A DNA stretch of 64,000 nucleotides from Bifidobacterium amazonense (lineage in GTDB: Bacteria > Actinomycetota > Actinomycetes > Actinomycetales > Bifidobacteriaceae), in the NCBI RefSeq assembly GCF_018555435.2, contig NZ_JAFEJT020000001.1, positions 1 through 64,000 on the forward strand. Direction: 5' to 3'. Under the pieces are notes generated by a model that saw only the letters and a list, made by a program, of their open reading frames with translations, was not told the origin of the DNA and ran no database searches. Within the stretch, counting starts at the first letter, position 1, and every line of letters begins with the position of its first letter. Both the position numbers and the translations under genes were made by a program. Positions 17,609-27,252 of this stretch are shown one piece after another.

Positions 17609-18148
17609 ATGAGCAAACTGATGACCGGACCGACGGCCGGTGACGCGCGACTGACGATACGGCACGCGACTGCGGACGACGCGGCCGCGCTCGCGGCGAT
17701 CGAAGCCGAGTGCTTCCCTCCCGCCGAGGCGGCGGGTCCGGGCGCGATCCGCGCGCGACTGGCCGCCTATCCCGACTGCTTCTGGCTGCTGTGCGACGAT
17801 TCGAGCGACGACGGCGGTGCGATCGTATCGTTCATCAACGGATTCGCGACCGACCGGCGCGACCTGACCGACGACATGTACGACGATCCGTCCCAGCACG
17901 ATCCGCACGGTGCATGGCAGATGATCTTCGGCGTGGACACGGTTCCGGCGTCGCAGCATCACGGCTACGCCAGCCTGCTCATGCGCCGCGTGATCGCCGA
18001 CACGCGCGCGGCCGGACGCGCGGGACTCGTCCTGACCTGCAAGGATCGGCTCGTCGGCTTCTACGCCCGCTTCGGCTACGTGGACGAGGGCATCTCCGAC
18101 TCCACGCACGGCGACGTCGTCTGGCACCAGATGCGCCTGACCTTCTGA
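17609..18148 (+). CDS. GNAT family N-acetyltransferase
   Basis: 179 aa, one GNAT domain. The acetyl-CoA region is around HHGYASLLMRRVIADT (usual Q/RxxGxG/A replaced by HHGYAS), followed by the late block LVGFYARFGYVDEG, which is common to GNAT enzymes that act on small amines or peptides. The order of motifs recalls the serotonin N-acetyltransferase-like subgroup. The substrate is unknown. There is no ribosome binding site before the ATG; TATGAC lies 8 bases upstream, so a leaderless transcript is possible. An alternative ATG is four codons in. Confidence 0.8.
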   Translation: MSKLMTGPTAGDARLTIRHATADDAAALAAIEAECFPPAEAAGPGAIRARLAAYPDCFWLLCDDSSDDGGAIVSFINGFATDRRDLTDDMYDDPSQHDPHGAWQMIFGVDTVPASQHHGYASLLMRRVIADTRAAGRAGLVLTCKDRLVGFYARFGYVDEGISDSTHGDVVWHQMRLTF

Positions 18149-18261
18149 CGTCTCTCGGAACCGCGCCGCGGCGGACGGGTTGCGTCGTTCGGCGGTACGA
18201 TGCGGGTATGGCATGCGGAGGATGGGCGCGTGCGTGACGGACATGGGCAAGGAGCGACGGA

Positions 18262-19800
18262 ATGGCACGGGGATATGCGGCGACGTTCGATATGGGCACC
18301 ACGGCGGTCAAAGGCGCGCTGGTCGACGACGACGGCCGCATCGCCGCGTCGGCGAGCGACGATCTTGACCTGATCGTCGACGGCGACGCCCGCGAACAGG
18401 ACCCGGACCAGTGGTGGAGCGCGTTCCGTGACGTCGCCCGTGCGATGCTGCGCGACGCCGCGCAATCCGATCCGGACTTCCGAGCCGATCTTATCCGCGG
18501 CATCATCTGCAGCGGGCAGATGCAGGACGTCATCGCGCTCGACGACGATCTGCGGCCGGTGCGCAACGCGATCCTGTATTCCGACGGCCGTGCAGGCGAA
18601 CAAGCGGAACGGCTGGCGCGGGCGATCGCCGTCGATCATGCGTCCGCCGGTCGCCGCGATGACGGTCTCGGCGACGATCCGGCCGACGGTTGCGGCAGTG
18701 AGGAGGGCGCGCGACGGTTCCTCGCCGTGGTCGGCAACCGGCTCGAAGGATGTCTGCCGTTGCCGAAGCTCATGTGGCTGTGCGATCGCGAACCGGACGT
18801 GTTCGCGCGGACCCGGCACGTGCTCATCAGCTCCAAGGATTATGCGGTCGCGCGACTGACCGGCGCGTGCATCGGCGACGTGGCCGCATGCTCCACGGCC
18901 GGGGCGATGGACATCCATACCGGACGATGGGACGCCGGACTGTGCGCCGCAGCCGGCATCGACATGACGCTGCTGCCCGAACTGCACCGGCCGCAGGACG
19001 TCGTCGGCGCGGTGACCGCCGACGCCGCGCAGGCCACCGGATTCACGGCCGGCACGCCGGTATACGCCGGCATCGGCGACGCCGGCGCGACCACGCTCGC
19101 CAGCGGCGTCGCCCGTCCCGGCCAGTACAACATCAACCTCGGCACATCCGGCTGGATCGCCACCGTGTCGCCCGAGCCGTTCGTCGACAAGCCGGGTGCC
19201 GCGAACCTCGCGTTCGGCGTCGCGGACGGATTCGTCAACGCGGTGCCGTTCCTCAACGCCGGCGACGTGCACCGTTGGGCCGCGGGACTGTTCGCCGATG
19301 GCGACTACGGCCGTGCGCACGAGCTCGTCGAATCGTCCGTGCCGGGCGCGAACGGCGTGCTGTGCCTGCCGTATCTGGTGGGGGAGCGGTTCCCGGTGAT
19401 GAACCCGGCCGTGCGGGGCGTGTTCGTCGGCATGTCACCGGCCACGACCGGCGGCGACATGCTGCGCGCCGCGCTCGAAGGCGTCGCCTTCTCCATCCGG
19501 CAGGGCATGGAAAGCTTCGACGAGCCGCCGACCTCGATCTCCCTGATCGGCGGCGGCGCGTGCGAAACCGCATGGTGCCGGATCCTGGCCGACATGCTGC
19601 ATCATCCGGTCAAGGTGTTCGCCAACGCCGACATCCTGCCGGCCGTGGCGCTCGCCGCGCTCGTCCTCGACCGGCCGGACCTGACCGGGACCGTGGTCGA
19701 AACCACGGTCTACGAGCCCGATCCGGTCGTCTCCCTCACCTACGACGGGCTCTACCCGCGTTTCGCCGCCCTCTACCCGGCCGTCGCCGCACTGGGATGA
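18262..19800 (+). CDS. FGGY family carbohydrate kinase (xylulokinase-like)
   Basis: 512 aa, the two-lobed ASKHA fold of sugar kinases. The N-terminal phosphate loop is ATFDMGTTAVKGALVDDDG; the catalytic Asp lies in YAGIGDAGATTLASG; the adenine-binding glycines are in ISLIGGGACETAW. These kinases phosphorylate xylulose, glycerol, gluconate and related sugars; the pattern is closest to xylulokinase but the sugar is not certain. Residues about 128-150 form a polar, Gly/Asp-rich insert not usual in the family. The start follows CAAGGAGCGACGGA. There are no transporter or catabolic genes beside it; it precedes the his operon by 153 bases without a clear terminator. Confidence 0.82.
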   Translation: MARGYAATFDMGTTAVKGALVDDDGRIAASASDDLDLIVDGDAREQDPDQWWSAFRDVARAMLRDAAQSDPDFRADLIRGIICSGQMQDVIALDDDLRPVRNAILYSDGRAGEQAERLARAIAVDHASAGRRDDGLGDDPADGCGSEEGARRFLAVVGNRLEGCLPLPKLMWLCDREPDVFARTRHVLISSKDYAVARLTGACIGDVAACSTAGAMDIHTGRWDAGLCAAAGIDMTLLPELHRPQDVVGAVTADAAQATGFTAGTPVYAGIGDAGATTLASGVARPGQYNINLGTSGWIATVSPEPFVDKPGAANLAFGVADGFVNAVPFLNAGDVHRWAAGLFADGDYGRAHELVESSVPGANGVLCLPYLVGERFPVMNPAVRGVFVGMSPATTGGDMLRAALEGVAFSIRQGMESFDEPPTSISLIGGGACETAWCRILADMLHHPVKVFANADILPAVALAALVLDRPDLTGTVVETTVYEPDPVVSLTYDGLYPRFAALYPAVAALG

Positions 19801-19939
19801 TGCCGGCAACATGGCCGCGAGCATGGCCGTGGAAGGCCCGGACACGGCGTATTCGGCGTATTTCGGCGCCGGATCGTACGGATATCTCACGATTCGGGTG
19901 AAAACGGACATCGCGCGGCGGTTCGTGAGGCGACGTTGT

Positions 19940-19945
19940 TACGAT
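19940..19945 (+). promoter_or_regulatory. Putative -10 element for leaderless hisD
   Basis: TACGAT is followed by GGGGCGTT (8 bases) and the hisD ATG. No ribosome binding site exists for that start. The string GGGCGTTATG is identical at the glnA start. Confidence 0.55.
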
Positions 19946-19953
19946 GGGGCGTT

Positions 19954-21351
19954 ATGAGCGAGAACATCATGCGAATCATCGACCTTCGCGGTCGCAAACT
20001 GTCCCGTGCCGAACTGCTGGCCGCGATGCCGCGCGCTGCGATGGGCACCTCCGAGGCCACCGATCTGGTGCGCCCGATCCTCGACGACGTCAAGGAACGC
20101 GGCGCCGCGGCCCTGCGCGACTTCGAGGAGAAGTTCGACCATGTGCGTCCCGAACACCTGCGCGTGCCCGTGGAGGAGATCGAGGCCGCGCTGACCACGC
20201 TCGACCCCGAAGTGCGCGCCGCCATCGAGGAATCCGTGCGCCGCGCCCGCGCAGTCGCCAAGAACCAGGTGCCGCAGGACTTCCACACCGATCTCGCGCC
20301 CGGCGCACGCGTCGCCGAACGCTGGATCCCGATCCAGCGCGTCGGCCTGTACGTGCCCGGCGGCAAGGCCGTCTATCCGTCGTCCGTGATCATGAACGCC
20401 GTGCCCGCGCAGGCCGCCGGCGTCGAATCGCTCGCCATCGCCACCCCGCCGGCCCGCGACAACGACAAGGGCCTGCCGAACAAGACCATCCTCGCCACCT
20501 GCGCCATCCTCGGCGTGCACGAGGTGTACGCGGTCGGCGGCGCCCAGGCCATCGCCATGTTCGCCTACGGCGCCAAGGGCAGCGAGCCGCAGGACGGCGA
20601 CGTGCTGTGCGATCCGGTCGACAAGATCACCGGCCCGGGCAACATCTTCGTGGCCACCGCCAAGTCGCTCGTGTCGGCTTTCGTGGGCATCGACGCGGTC
20701 GCCGGCCCCACCGAGATCGGCATCATCGCCGACAAGACCGCCAACCCGAGCCTGCTCGCGGCCGACCTGATCGGCCAGGCCGAGCACGACGAGCTCGCCG
20801 GCTCCGTCCTGTTCACCGACGATCCCGAACTCGCCGACAAGGTGCAGGAGAACCTCAACTACCGTGTGCCGAAGACCGAGCACGCCGAACGCGTCCACAC
20901 GTCCCTGTCCGGCACGCAGTCCGCGATCGTCCTGACCGACGGCCTCGACCAGTCGATCGACGCGGCCAACGCGTACGCGGCCGAGCATCTCGAGATCCAG
21001 ACCGCCGACGCGGACGCGGTCGTCAAGCGCATCAAGAACGCGGGCGCGATCTTCCGCGGGCCCTACTCGCCGGTCCCGCTCGGCGACTACATGTCCGGCT
21101 CCAACCACGTGCTGCCCACCGGCGGCACCGCGCGCTTCGCCGCCGGCCTCGGCGTGCACACGTTCATGAAGCCCGTCGAAGTCATCGAATACGACGAGGA
21201 GGGCCTCAAGGCCCTCGCCGCGCGTATCAACGCGTTCGCCGTCTCCGAAGACCTGCCGGCCCACGGCGAATGCGTGCTGTCCCGCTTCGTCAAGGACCCG
21301 TACGACAAGGCCACGCTGCGCGAGCAGGAGGCGGAGGCCGGCCTGCGCTAA
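19954..21351 (+). CDS. hisD: Histidinol dehydrogenase
   Basis: 465 aa. It catalyses the last two steps of histidine synthesis, histidinol to histidine, with two NAD+ and a zinc ion. Family blocks seen: RWIPIQRVGLYVPGGKAVYP, the cofactor loop AVGGAQAIAMFAYG, GPGNIFVATAK, AGPTEIGIIAD, and the catalytic/zinc region GQAEHDELAGSVLF. MSENIMRIIDLRGRK is used as the start; an earlier TTG in frame adds only six residues and falls in the promoter. First gene of hisDCB-orf-hisHA. Confidence 0.95.
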   Translation: MSENIMRIIDLRGRKLSRAELLAAMPRAAMGTSEATDLVRPILDDVKERGAAALRDFEEKFDHVRPEHLRVPVEEIEAALTTLDPEVRAAIEESVRRARAVAKNQVPQDFHTDLAPGARVAERWIPIQRVGLYVPGGKAVYPSSVIMNAVPAQAAGVESLAIATPPARDNDKGLPNKTILATCAILGVHEVYAVGGAQAIAMFAYGAKGSEPQDGDVLCDPVDKITGPGNIFVATAKSLVSAFVGIDAVAGPTEIGIIADKTANPSLLAADLIGQAEHDELAGSVLFTDDPELADKVQENLNYRVPKTEHAERVHTSLSGTQSAIVLTDGLDQSIDAANAYAAEHLEIQTADADAVVKRIKNAGAIFRGPYSPVPLGDYMSGSNHVLPTGGTARFAAGLGVHTFMKPVEVIEYDEEGLKALAARINAFAVSEDLPAHGECVLSRFVKDPYDKATLREQEAEAGLR

Positions 21352-21452
21352 GCGGGAGGCGCCTGCCGTTTCCCATTCCATATCCGACGAACGACCATGC
21401 GGCTGCGGACGGGCGACGAACCCGCCCGCAGCCGACGCAATAGGGGAGCATG

Positions 21453-22625
21453 ATGACCGAAGAAACCAACGCGATCCCGGCAAGCCTGCCGCTGCGCAAC
21501 GACCTGATCGGCGAGGAGCCGTACGGCGCGCCGCAGCTCGACGTGCCGGTGTGCCTCAACGTCAACGAGAACCCGTACGAGCCGAACCCCGAGGTGTGCG
21601 CCACCATCGCGCGCCGCGTCGGCGAGATCGCCCATACGCTCAACCGGTACCCCGACCGCGAGCACATCGCGCTACGCAAGGCGTTCAGCGACTACCTCGC
21701 CAAGGAGTCCGGCGCCCGCCTCGCCGTCGACCAGCTGTGGGGCGCCAACGGCTCCAACGAGATCATGCTCCAGCTCTTTCAGGCGTTCGGCGGCCCGGGC
21801 CGTACCGCGCTCGGCTGCGATCCGACGTACTCCATGTACCCCGAATACGCGCGCGACACGTTCACCGGCTGGAAGCTCGCCCACCGCAACGCCGACTTCA
21901 CGCTCGACGTGGACGCCGCCATCGAGGCGATCCACGAGATCAAGCCGAGCATGGTGATCCTCACCAGCCCGAACAACCCGACCGGCACGCCGCTGCCGCC
22001 GGCCGACCTCGAACGCATCCTCGACGTGTGCGAGACCGCCGACGTGGCGGGAGCCGCGGAAGGCGTGCACCCGATCGTCGTCGTCGACGAGGCGTACGTC
22101 GAATTCCGCAACCCCGGCACGCCCAGCGCCGTCACGCTCATCGAAACGCACCCGAACCTCGCCGTCAGCCGCACCATGAGCAAGGCGTTCGCGTTCGCCG
22201 GCGCCCGTGTCGGCTACCTCGCCGCGAGCAAGGGCATCATCGACTGCGTGCGCATCGTGCGCATGCCGTACCACCTGTCCGCCGTCACGCAGGCCGCCGC
22301 GCTCGCCGCGCTCGAACACACCGACGAACAGCTCGGCCAGGTCGCCCACCTGCGCGAGATCCGCGAACAGACCGCCGCATGGCTCAAGCGCCAGACCTAT
22401 AAGGGCCAGCCGCTCGAGGTCGCCGCATCCGAATCGAACTTCCTGCTCTTCGGCGGTCACTTCGACAAACGCGACCGCATCTTCGAGGCGCTGCTCGACC
22501 GCGGCATCCTCATCCGCGTCGTCGGCCCGGACGGCTGGCTGCGCGTGTGCATGGGCACCGACGACGAGATGGCCCGCTTCCGCGAGGCGCTCAGCGAAGT
22601 GCTGCGCATCGTGGAAGCCGAGTAG
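21453..22625 (+). CDS. hisC: Histidinol-phosphate aminotransferase
   Basis: 390 aa, class I/II PLP aminotransferase converting imidazole-acetol phosphate to histidinol phosphate. Visible motifs: LNVNENPYEPNP (substrate arm), WGANGSNEIMLQLFQAFG, ILTSPNNPTGTPLP (cofactor Asn), VVDEAYVEF (cofactor Asp/Tyr) and SRTMSKAFAFAGARVGY with the Schiff-base Lys. Two ATGs are in tandem after GGGGAG; the second (21453) has the better spacing. It lies 101 bases after hisD in the same operon. Confidence 0.93.
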   Translation: MTEETNAIPASLPLRNDLIGEEPYGAPQLDVPVCLNVNENPYEPNPEVCATIARRVGEIAHTLNRYPDREHIALRKAFSDYLAKESGARLAVDQLWGANGSNEIMLQLFQAFGGPGRTALGCDPTYSMYPEYARDTFTGWKLAHRNADFTLDVDAAIEAIHEIKPSMVILTSPNNPTGTPLPPADLERILDVCETADVAGAAEGVHPIVVVDEAYVEFRNPGTPSAVTLIETHPNLAVSRTMSKAFAFAGARVGYLAASKGIIDCVRIVRMPYHLSAVTQAAALAALEHTDEQLGQVAHLREIREQTAAWLKRQTYKGQPLEVAASESNFLLFGGHFDKRDRIFEALLDRGILIRVVGPDGWLRVCMGTDDEMARFREALSEVLRIVEAE

Positions 22626-22722
22626 GCTCGGGAAGCAGACATATTGACGTATCGCAGCCGCGACCACGCCGCCACCACGGCGACCGTAGCGACCGCGGCG
22701 ACCGTAGCGTAAGGAGCATCAG

Positions 22723-23325
22723 ATGGCACGCACCGCGCACATCATCCGCGAAACCAGCGAATCGCACATCGACCTCGAACTCAACCTCGACGGCACCGGC
22801 AAAACCGACATCGACACGTCCGTGCCGTTCTACAACCACATGATGAACGCGCTCGGCAAGCACTCGCTCATCGACCTGAAGATCAAGGCGTGGGGCGACA
22901 CCGACATCGACGTGCACCACACCGTCGAGGACACGGCCATCGTCTTCGGCGAGGCGCTCAAGCAGGCGCTCGGCGACAAGCGCGGCATCCGCCGCTTCGC
23001 CGACGCGACCGTGCCGCTCGACGAGGCGCTCGCCAAGGCCGTCGTCGACATCTCCGGACGCCCGTACTGCGTGTGCACCGGCGAGCCGGCCGGATACGAA
23101 TACTGCATGATGGGCGGCCACTTCACCGGCTCTCTCGTGCGCCACGTCATGGAATCGATCGCGTTCCACGCCGGCATCTGCCTGCACATGCAGGTGCTCG
23201 CCGGCCGCGACCCGCACCACATCGCCGAAGCCGAATTCAAGGCGCTGGCACGTGCGCTGCGGTTCGCGATCGAACCCGACCCGCGCATCGAAGGCCTGAT
23301 CCCGAGCACGAAGGGCGCGCTGTGA
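22723..23325 (+). CDS. hisB: Imidazoleglycerol-phosphate dehydratase
   Basis: 200 aa, monofunctional HisB. It removes water from imidazole glycerol phosphate using two manganese ions. The repeated metal-binding motifs are clear: [17 protein letters not shown] with [11 protein letters not shown] in the first half, and the matching [23 protein letters not shown] in the second half. The start follows GTAAGGAGCATCAG. Its stop overlaps the next gene's start by one base (TGATG). Confidence 0.95.
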   Translation: MARTAHIIRETSESHIDLELNLDGTGKTDIDTSVPFYNHMMNALGKHSLIDLKIKAWGDTDIDVHHTVEDTAIVFGEALKQALGDKRGIRRFADATVPLDEALAKAVVDISGRPYCVCTGEPAGYEYCMMGGHFTGSLVRHVMESIAFHAGICLHMQVLAGRDPHHIAEAEFKALARALRFAIEPDPRIEGLIPSTKGAL

Positions 23326-24077
23326 TGAGCGACGATCGCCACGACAACGCCGACAAGCCGGGCGATCTGAATCCGGACGATTTCGACGCGCAGTTCAGCG
23401 ACGCCGAACTGGAGGCCGCGCTCGCCGGGTTCGAACAGGAATTCCGTGACGCGCAGGAGCAACATGACACCGACGCAACGGATGATTCGGAAGTCTCGGA
23501 CGTCGCAGGCTCCGTGGATGCGGCCGATTCGTCGGACGCCGCGGACGACGGCGCGGGCGGTCGGCCGGACGATCTGTCCTCCCAGTTCGAGGACGAGCTT
23601 GCCGGGCTGCTCGGCAACAAGGCGAAGGCGGCGGTGATCATCACGCGCATCGCCTCCGCCCAATTGCTCGCCGCGTTCTGCCAGTTGTCCGACATCTCCG
23701 CCGACTGCGTCGAATCGCCGGAAGGGGCCGTGGCCGTGCTGCGCGGCCTCGACGGTGACGGACCGGAGGCGGCCGCCAAGGATCTGACCACCGTGGTCGA
23801 CGGCATGGCCGTCGTACTCGCCGTCAACCGTGCCGACAAGCTCGAGGCGACCATGTACCTGCGCGGCAAGCCGGGCGAGACATTCGCCCCGCCGATCCTG
23901 TTCAGCTCCACCGCGCCGTTCGTCGAGGACCTGATGCTCGGCATCGGCGGACTCGACAGTCTCAAGGCGCAGGGCACGACCATCGTCGCGTCCTCCGGCA
24001 TGACCCACGATCAGGCCATGCAGGTGCTCGCCAAGCACACGCGATTCGGCCGAGGCGGCTCGCGCAGCATCCAGTGA
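23325..24077 (+). CDS. Uncharacterised protein encoded inside the histidine operon
   Basis: 250 aa. I do not recognise a catalytic family. Residues 1-85 are strongly acidic and probably disordered (Asp, Glu, Ala, Ser with few hydrophobics). Residues about 90-250 look folded, with alternating hydrophobic stretches (AAVIITRIASAQLLAAFCQL, GMAVVLAVNRADKLEATMYL) and a glycine-rich C-terminus ending RGGSRSIQ. There is no signal peptide or membrane helix. The ATG overlaps the hisB stop by one base, so it is co-translated with hisB; hisH follows 72 bases later. The position suggests a role in, or control of, histidine synthesis, but that is inference. Confidence 0.8.
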   Translation: MSDDRHDNADKPGDLNPDDFDAQFSDAELEAALAGFEQEFRDAQEQHDTDATDDSEVSDVAGSVDAADSSDAADDGAGGRPDDLSSQFEDELAGLLGNKAKAAVIITRIASAQLLAAFCQLSDISADCVESPEGAVAVLRGLDGDGPEAAAKDLTTVVDGMAVVLAVNRADKLEATMYLRGKPGETFAPPILFSSTAPFVEDLMLGIGGLDSLKAQGTTIVASSGMTHDQAMQVLAKHTRFGRGGSRSIQ

Positions 24078-24149
24078 GCCGGCGGCGGCCGGTAGACCGA
24101 CGCGTCCGCCCAGTGCGGATTGCAACGACCACAACGAGAGGAACCAAAC

Positions 24150-24797
24150 ATGACATCGGTGGTGGTATTCGACTACGGATTCGGCAACGTGCGCTCCATG
24201 GTGCGCGCGCTCGCCAACCTCGGACTCGACGTGACCCTGACCTCCGACTATCGTCAGGCGCTCGAAGCCGACGGACTGGTCGTGCCCGGCGTGGGCGCGT
24301 TCGCCGCGTGCATGGAGGGCCTGAAGCAGATGTCCGGCGACCGTGTGATCGCCGACCGTCTGCGCGCCGGCCGACCCGTGCTCGGCGTGTGCGTGGGCGA
24401 GCAGATCATGTTCGAACGCGGGCTCGAACGCGGTCACGAGGCGGCCGGGCTCGGCCTGATCGGCGGCACGGTCGATCTGCTCGACGCCGATGTGGTGCCG
24501 CACATGGGCTGGGACACGGTCGACGCGGCCGAGGACTCCGTGCTGATGCGCGGTGTGGAGAATGAGCGGTTCTATTTCGTGCACTCGTATGCGGCGATGG
24601 ACGTGCGCCCGGCCGATCTGAGCCGGCTCGACATCGACTTCGGCGACGCGCCGGAACGCGTGACCTGGTGCGACTACGGCCGCAGCCGGTTCGTGGCCGC
24701 CTACGAGCGCGGCCCCCTGTTCGCCACCCAGTTCCACCCGGAGAAGTCCGCCGAGGCGGGCGCGCAGCTGCTGCGCAACTGGGTGTCCACGTTCTGA
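24150..24797 (+). CDS. hisH: Imidazole glycerol phosphate synthase, glutaminase subunit
   Basis: 215 aa class I glutamine amidotransferase. It supplies ammonia to HisF. The oxyanion strand is VVPGVGAFAACM; the nucleophile Cys is in GVCVGEQIMFERG (most relatives have GICLGMQ); the His-Glu pair is in ATQFHPEKSAEAG. The start follows CGAGAGGAACCAAAC; a longer in-frame reading of ten codons lacks a site. The partner hisF is not in the window. Confidence 0.94.
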   Translation: MTSVVVFDYGFGNVRSMVRALANLGLDVTLTSDYRQALEADGLVVPGVGAFAACMEGLKQMSGDRVIADRLRAGRPVLGVCVGEQIMFERGLERGHEAAGLGLIGGTVDLLDADVVPHMGWDTVDAAEDSVLMRGVENERFYFVHSYAAMDVRPADLSRLDIDFGDAPERVTWCDYGRSRFVAAYERGPLFATQFHPEKSAEAGAQLLRNWVSTF

Positions 24798-24864
24798 CGT
24801 TTGTCGGTCGGCAGGATCTGCCGGCTTCGTCTCGAAATAACGATTCGTAAGAAAGGTCTCGATC

Positions 24865-25590
24865 ATGTCCCTTACACTGCTGCCCGCCGTCGATGTCCGC
24901 GACGGCAAGGCCGTGCGCCTGCGCCAGGGCGAATCCGGCTCCGAAACCGACTACGGCTCCCCGCTCGAGGCCGCCCGCACCTGGGTCGAGGCCGGTGCCG
25001 AATGGATCCACCTCGTCGACCTCGACGCCGCGTTCGGCACGGGCGACAACCGCGCCCAGCTGCGTGAGATCGTGCACGAGCTCGGCGATCGAGTCAACAT
25101 CGAAATGTCCGGCGGCGTGCGCGACGACGCCTCGCTCGACGCCGCGCTGGAGGCCGGCGCTGCCCGCGTGAACATCGGCACCGCCGCGCTCGAGAACCCC
25201 GACTGGACCGCGTCCGTGATCCGCAAATACGGCGACCGCGTGGCCGTCGGACTCGACGTGCGCGGCCACACGCTCGCGGCCCGCGGCTGGGTCAAGGAGG
25301 GCGGCGACCTGTTCGAGACGATGAAGTTCCTCGACTCGGTCGGCTGCTCGCGCTACGTCGTCACCGACGTGGCCCGCGACGGCATGATGAGCGGCCCGAA
25401 CATCGGACTGCTGCGTGAGGTCGCCGAACGCACGGACGCCAAGGTGACCGCCTCCGGCGGCATCAGCAAGCTCGACGACCTGCGCGCGATCAAGGAGCTC
25501 GCCGACCTCGGCGTCGACTCCGCGATCCTCGGCAAGTCGCTGTACGCACGCGCCTTCACCCTCCAGGAGGCGCTCGAAGTCGCGAAGTAA
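24865..25590 (+). CDS. hisA: Phosphoribosyl isomerase A (HisA, PriA type)
   Basis: 241 aa (beta/alpha)8 barrel that isomerises ProFAR to PRFAR in histidine synthesis. In many actinobacteria this protein is PriA and also does the TrpF step of tryptophan synthesis. [20 protein letters not shown] carries the general base Asp, [13 protein letters not shown] the first phosphate loop, and [14 protein letters not shown] the second catalytic Asp; [11 protein letters not shown] closes the barrel. Whether it is dual-function needs a check for a separate trpF. The start follows AAGAAAGG. Last gene of the operon, followed by a strong hairpin. Confidence 0.93.
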   Translation: MSLTLLPAVDVRDGKAVRLRQGESGSETDYGSPLEAARTWVEAGAEWIHLVDLDAAFGTGDNRAQLREIVHELGDRVNIEMSGGVRDDASLDAALEAGAARVNIGTAALENPDWTASVIRKYGDRVAVGLDVRGHTLAARGWVKEGGDLFETMKFLDSVGCSRYVVTDVARDGMMSGPNIGLLREVAERTDAKVTASGGISKLDDLRAIKELADLGVDSAILGKSLYARAFTLQEALEVAK

Positions 25591-25613
25591 TCGTGGCATA
25601 TCGCCACGCGAAT

Positions 25614-25649
25614 GGGGCCGTGTCACACGACGTTGCGTGACACGGCCCC
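25614..25649. terminator. Bidirectional hairpin after hisA
   Basis: GGGGCCGTGTCAC at 25614-25626 pairs perfectly with 25637-25649 (13 bp, 10-base loop). GTGACACGG recurs once more just downstream (from about 25655), giving a possible alternative stem. It separates the converging hisA and DUF2252 genes. Confidence 0.75.
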
Positions 25650-25723
25650 GTTACGTGACACGGTCCGTGACAGGGAGAGCGGTCCGCTCCCCGGTCACGC
25701 TCCGTGTCGCACAACGGCGGCGC

Positions 25724-27181
25724 TCACGCCGCGCAAGGCAGCTTGCCGGCGTCGATGAGCTGCTTGAACAGCGCGTAGTCGGCGTCGTTCTGATCGGCGT
25801 AGGAGCTCGCGAACGAGGCGATCGCCTCGTCGAACGACTCGTCCTCGCCCACATAGGACGCGATCGCGATGCGGTCGCCGGTACGCGCGTGCGCGTGCGC
25901 CAGGCACCGCGCGCACATGCGGCCCAGATCGGACAGCGCCAGATCGTTGAGATGGTCGATGTCGATCGACCCCTTGCCGTTCCAGAACTGGCGCACGTAA
26001 TAGTCGCGCGGGTGCCCGTCCTCGGCCATGAAGCTCGCCCAGCCGAGCAGCACGTCCGCGGTCGACTGGATCAGCTTCTGGCCCTGCACCACGCGTTCGC
26101 CGTGCGTGGCGTACGGCGAACGGCCCACGAAACGCTCCAGCACGGACTCGTTCGCCTCCTTCATCTGCAGCATGAGCGGATCGTTGATGTCGCGGCCGGT
26201 CATAATCGACACCCACGCGCGCGTGCCCACCGAACCGACGCCCACCACCTTGCGGGCTGTGTCGTGATACGTGTAGTGACTCAGCACATGCCGGCGGTCC
26301 TCGTACAGCGAATGCCGGTAGCTGTTGAACAGCGTTTCGAGCCGCCCCTGCAGCGCCTCCAGATCGGCGTAGTCGTGCAGCTCGTTGATCGGCGTCAGCT
26401 CCGGCGGCTTGGATCGGAAGCGCAGCTTGTCGCCGTCGCGGTACGTGAGCTTCGCGGCCGCGCGGTTGGAGTCCTTGACGGCCGCCTTGTCCGCGGCGTC
26501 GCGCAGCGTGCGGTTGCGTCGGCCGTTCATCGTGCGTTCGTAATGGTCGAGCGCGGCCTCCACGTCGATGTGGTCGTACCAGACGTCCAGATAGTCCATC
26601 TGCGCGTACTGCATCAGATGGTCGCGGTACGAGTGCACGCAGCGCTTGACCGCCGCCCGGCGTTCCAGCTTGCGGATGCCGTTCGCACGGCCGCAGATCT
26701 CCACCGAGACGGCGAGCCGTTTGATGTCCCACTCCCACGGGCCGGTCGTCGTCTCGTCGAAGTCGTTGATGTCGAACACGAGACGGTTCGACGGGGAACG
26801 GAACATGCCGAAGTTGCCGATGTGCGCGTCGCCGACGGCCTGCACCGGAATGCCGGTGACCGGCGTGCGGGCCAGATCGTTCGCCATGATGAGCGCCGTG
26901 CCGCGGTAGAACGTGAACGGCGAGACGCTCATGCGCTGGTAGCGCAGCGGGATCAGATCCTGCACGCGCACGCGCGACTGTTCCTCCAACAGGCCGATCA
27001 CGTCGCGGCGGCCCTCTCGCACCTGCCACAGCGCGTGGCTTTCCAGCGGCACGCGGAAGCGGCGTTCGAGCCCGGCTTGCTCGCGTTCGTCCGGGGTGTC
27101 TGCCTGATGCCACGACCGCATGTCGATGATGGGCCGGTCGGCGTTGGCCGAGGCCAGGATGTTGCTCTCATTCACGCTCAT
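25724..27181 (-). CDS. DUF2252 family protein
   Basis: 485 aa. The family is widespread in actinobacteria and has a kinase-like pattern but no proven function. Diagnostic strings: GDAHIGNFG (like the catalytic loop HxDxxxxN), VFDINDFDET (like the metal-binding DFD), and WEWDIKRLA. The N-terminal part has LIPLRYQRMSVSPFTFYRG, typical of the family. The promoter appears leaderless (TATGGT then 8 bases then ATG). It is divergent from glnA across only 71 bases, which hints at shared control with nitrogen assimilation. No phosphorylation target can be named. Confidence 0.85.
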   Translation of the reverse strand: MSVNESNILASANADRPIIDMRSWHQADTPDEREQAGLERRFRVPLESHALWQVREGRRDVIGLLEEQSRVRVQDLIPLRYQRMSVSPFTFYRGTALIMANDLARTPVTGIPVQAVGDAHIGNFGMFRSPSNRLVFDINDFDETTTGPWEWDIKRLAVSVEICGRANGIRKLERRAAVKRCVHSYRDHLMQYAQMDYLDVWYDHIDVEAALDHYERTMNGRRNRTLRDAADKAAVKDSNRAAAKLTYRDGDKLRFRSKPPELTPINELHDYADLEALQGRLETLFNSYRHSLYEDRRHVLSHYTYHDTARKVVGVGSVGTRAWVSIMTGRDINDPLMLQMKEANESVLERFVGRSPYATHGERVVQGQKLIQSTADVLLGWASFMAEDGHPRDYYVRQFWNGKGSIDIDHLNDLALSDLGRMCARCLAHAHARTGDRIAIASYVGEDESFDEAIASFASSYADQNDADYALFKQLIDAGKLPCAA

Positions 27182-27252
27182 AATCCACTACCATACCGCG
27201 AACGGCTTGTGTTAACGAACGTCGTAACACGGCGATGGAACCATAGGGCGTT
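27182..27252. promoter_or_regulatory. Divergent promoter region, DUF2252 gene and glnA
   Basis: Leftward, TATGGT on the minus strand (27190-27195) is 8 bases from the DUF2252 ATG. Rightward, AACCAT (27239-27244) is 8 bases from the glnA ATG and shares GGGCGTTATG with hisD. Neither start has a ribosome binding site. TGTGTTAACG in the middle may be part of an operator. Confidence 0.4.

Noticed and set aside
25650-25675. GTGACACGG repeats as a possible CRISPR or attachment site
   Set aside because: Only three partial copies with no regular spacers; best explained as part of the terminator hairpin.
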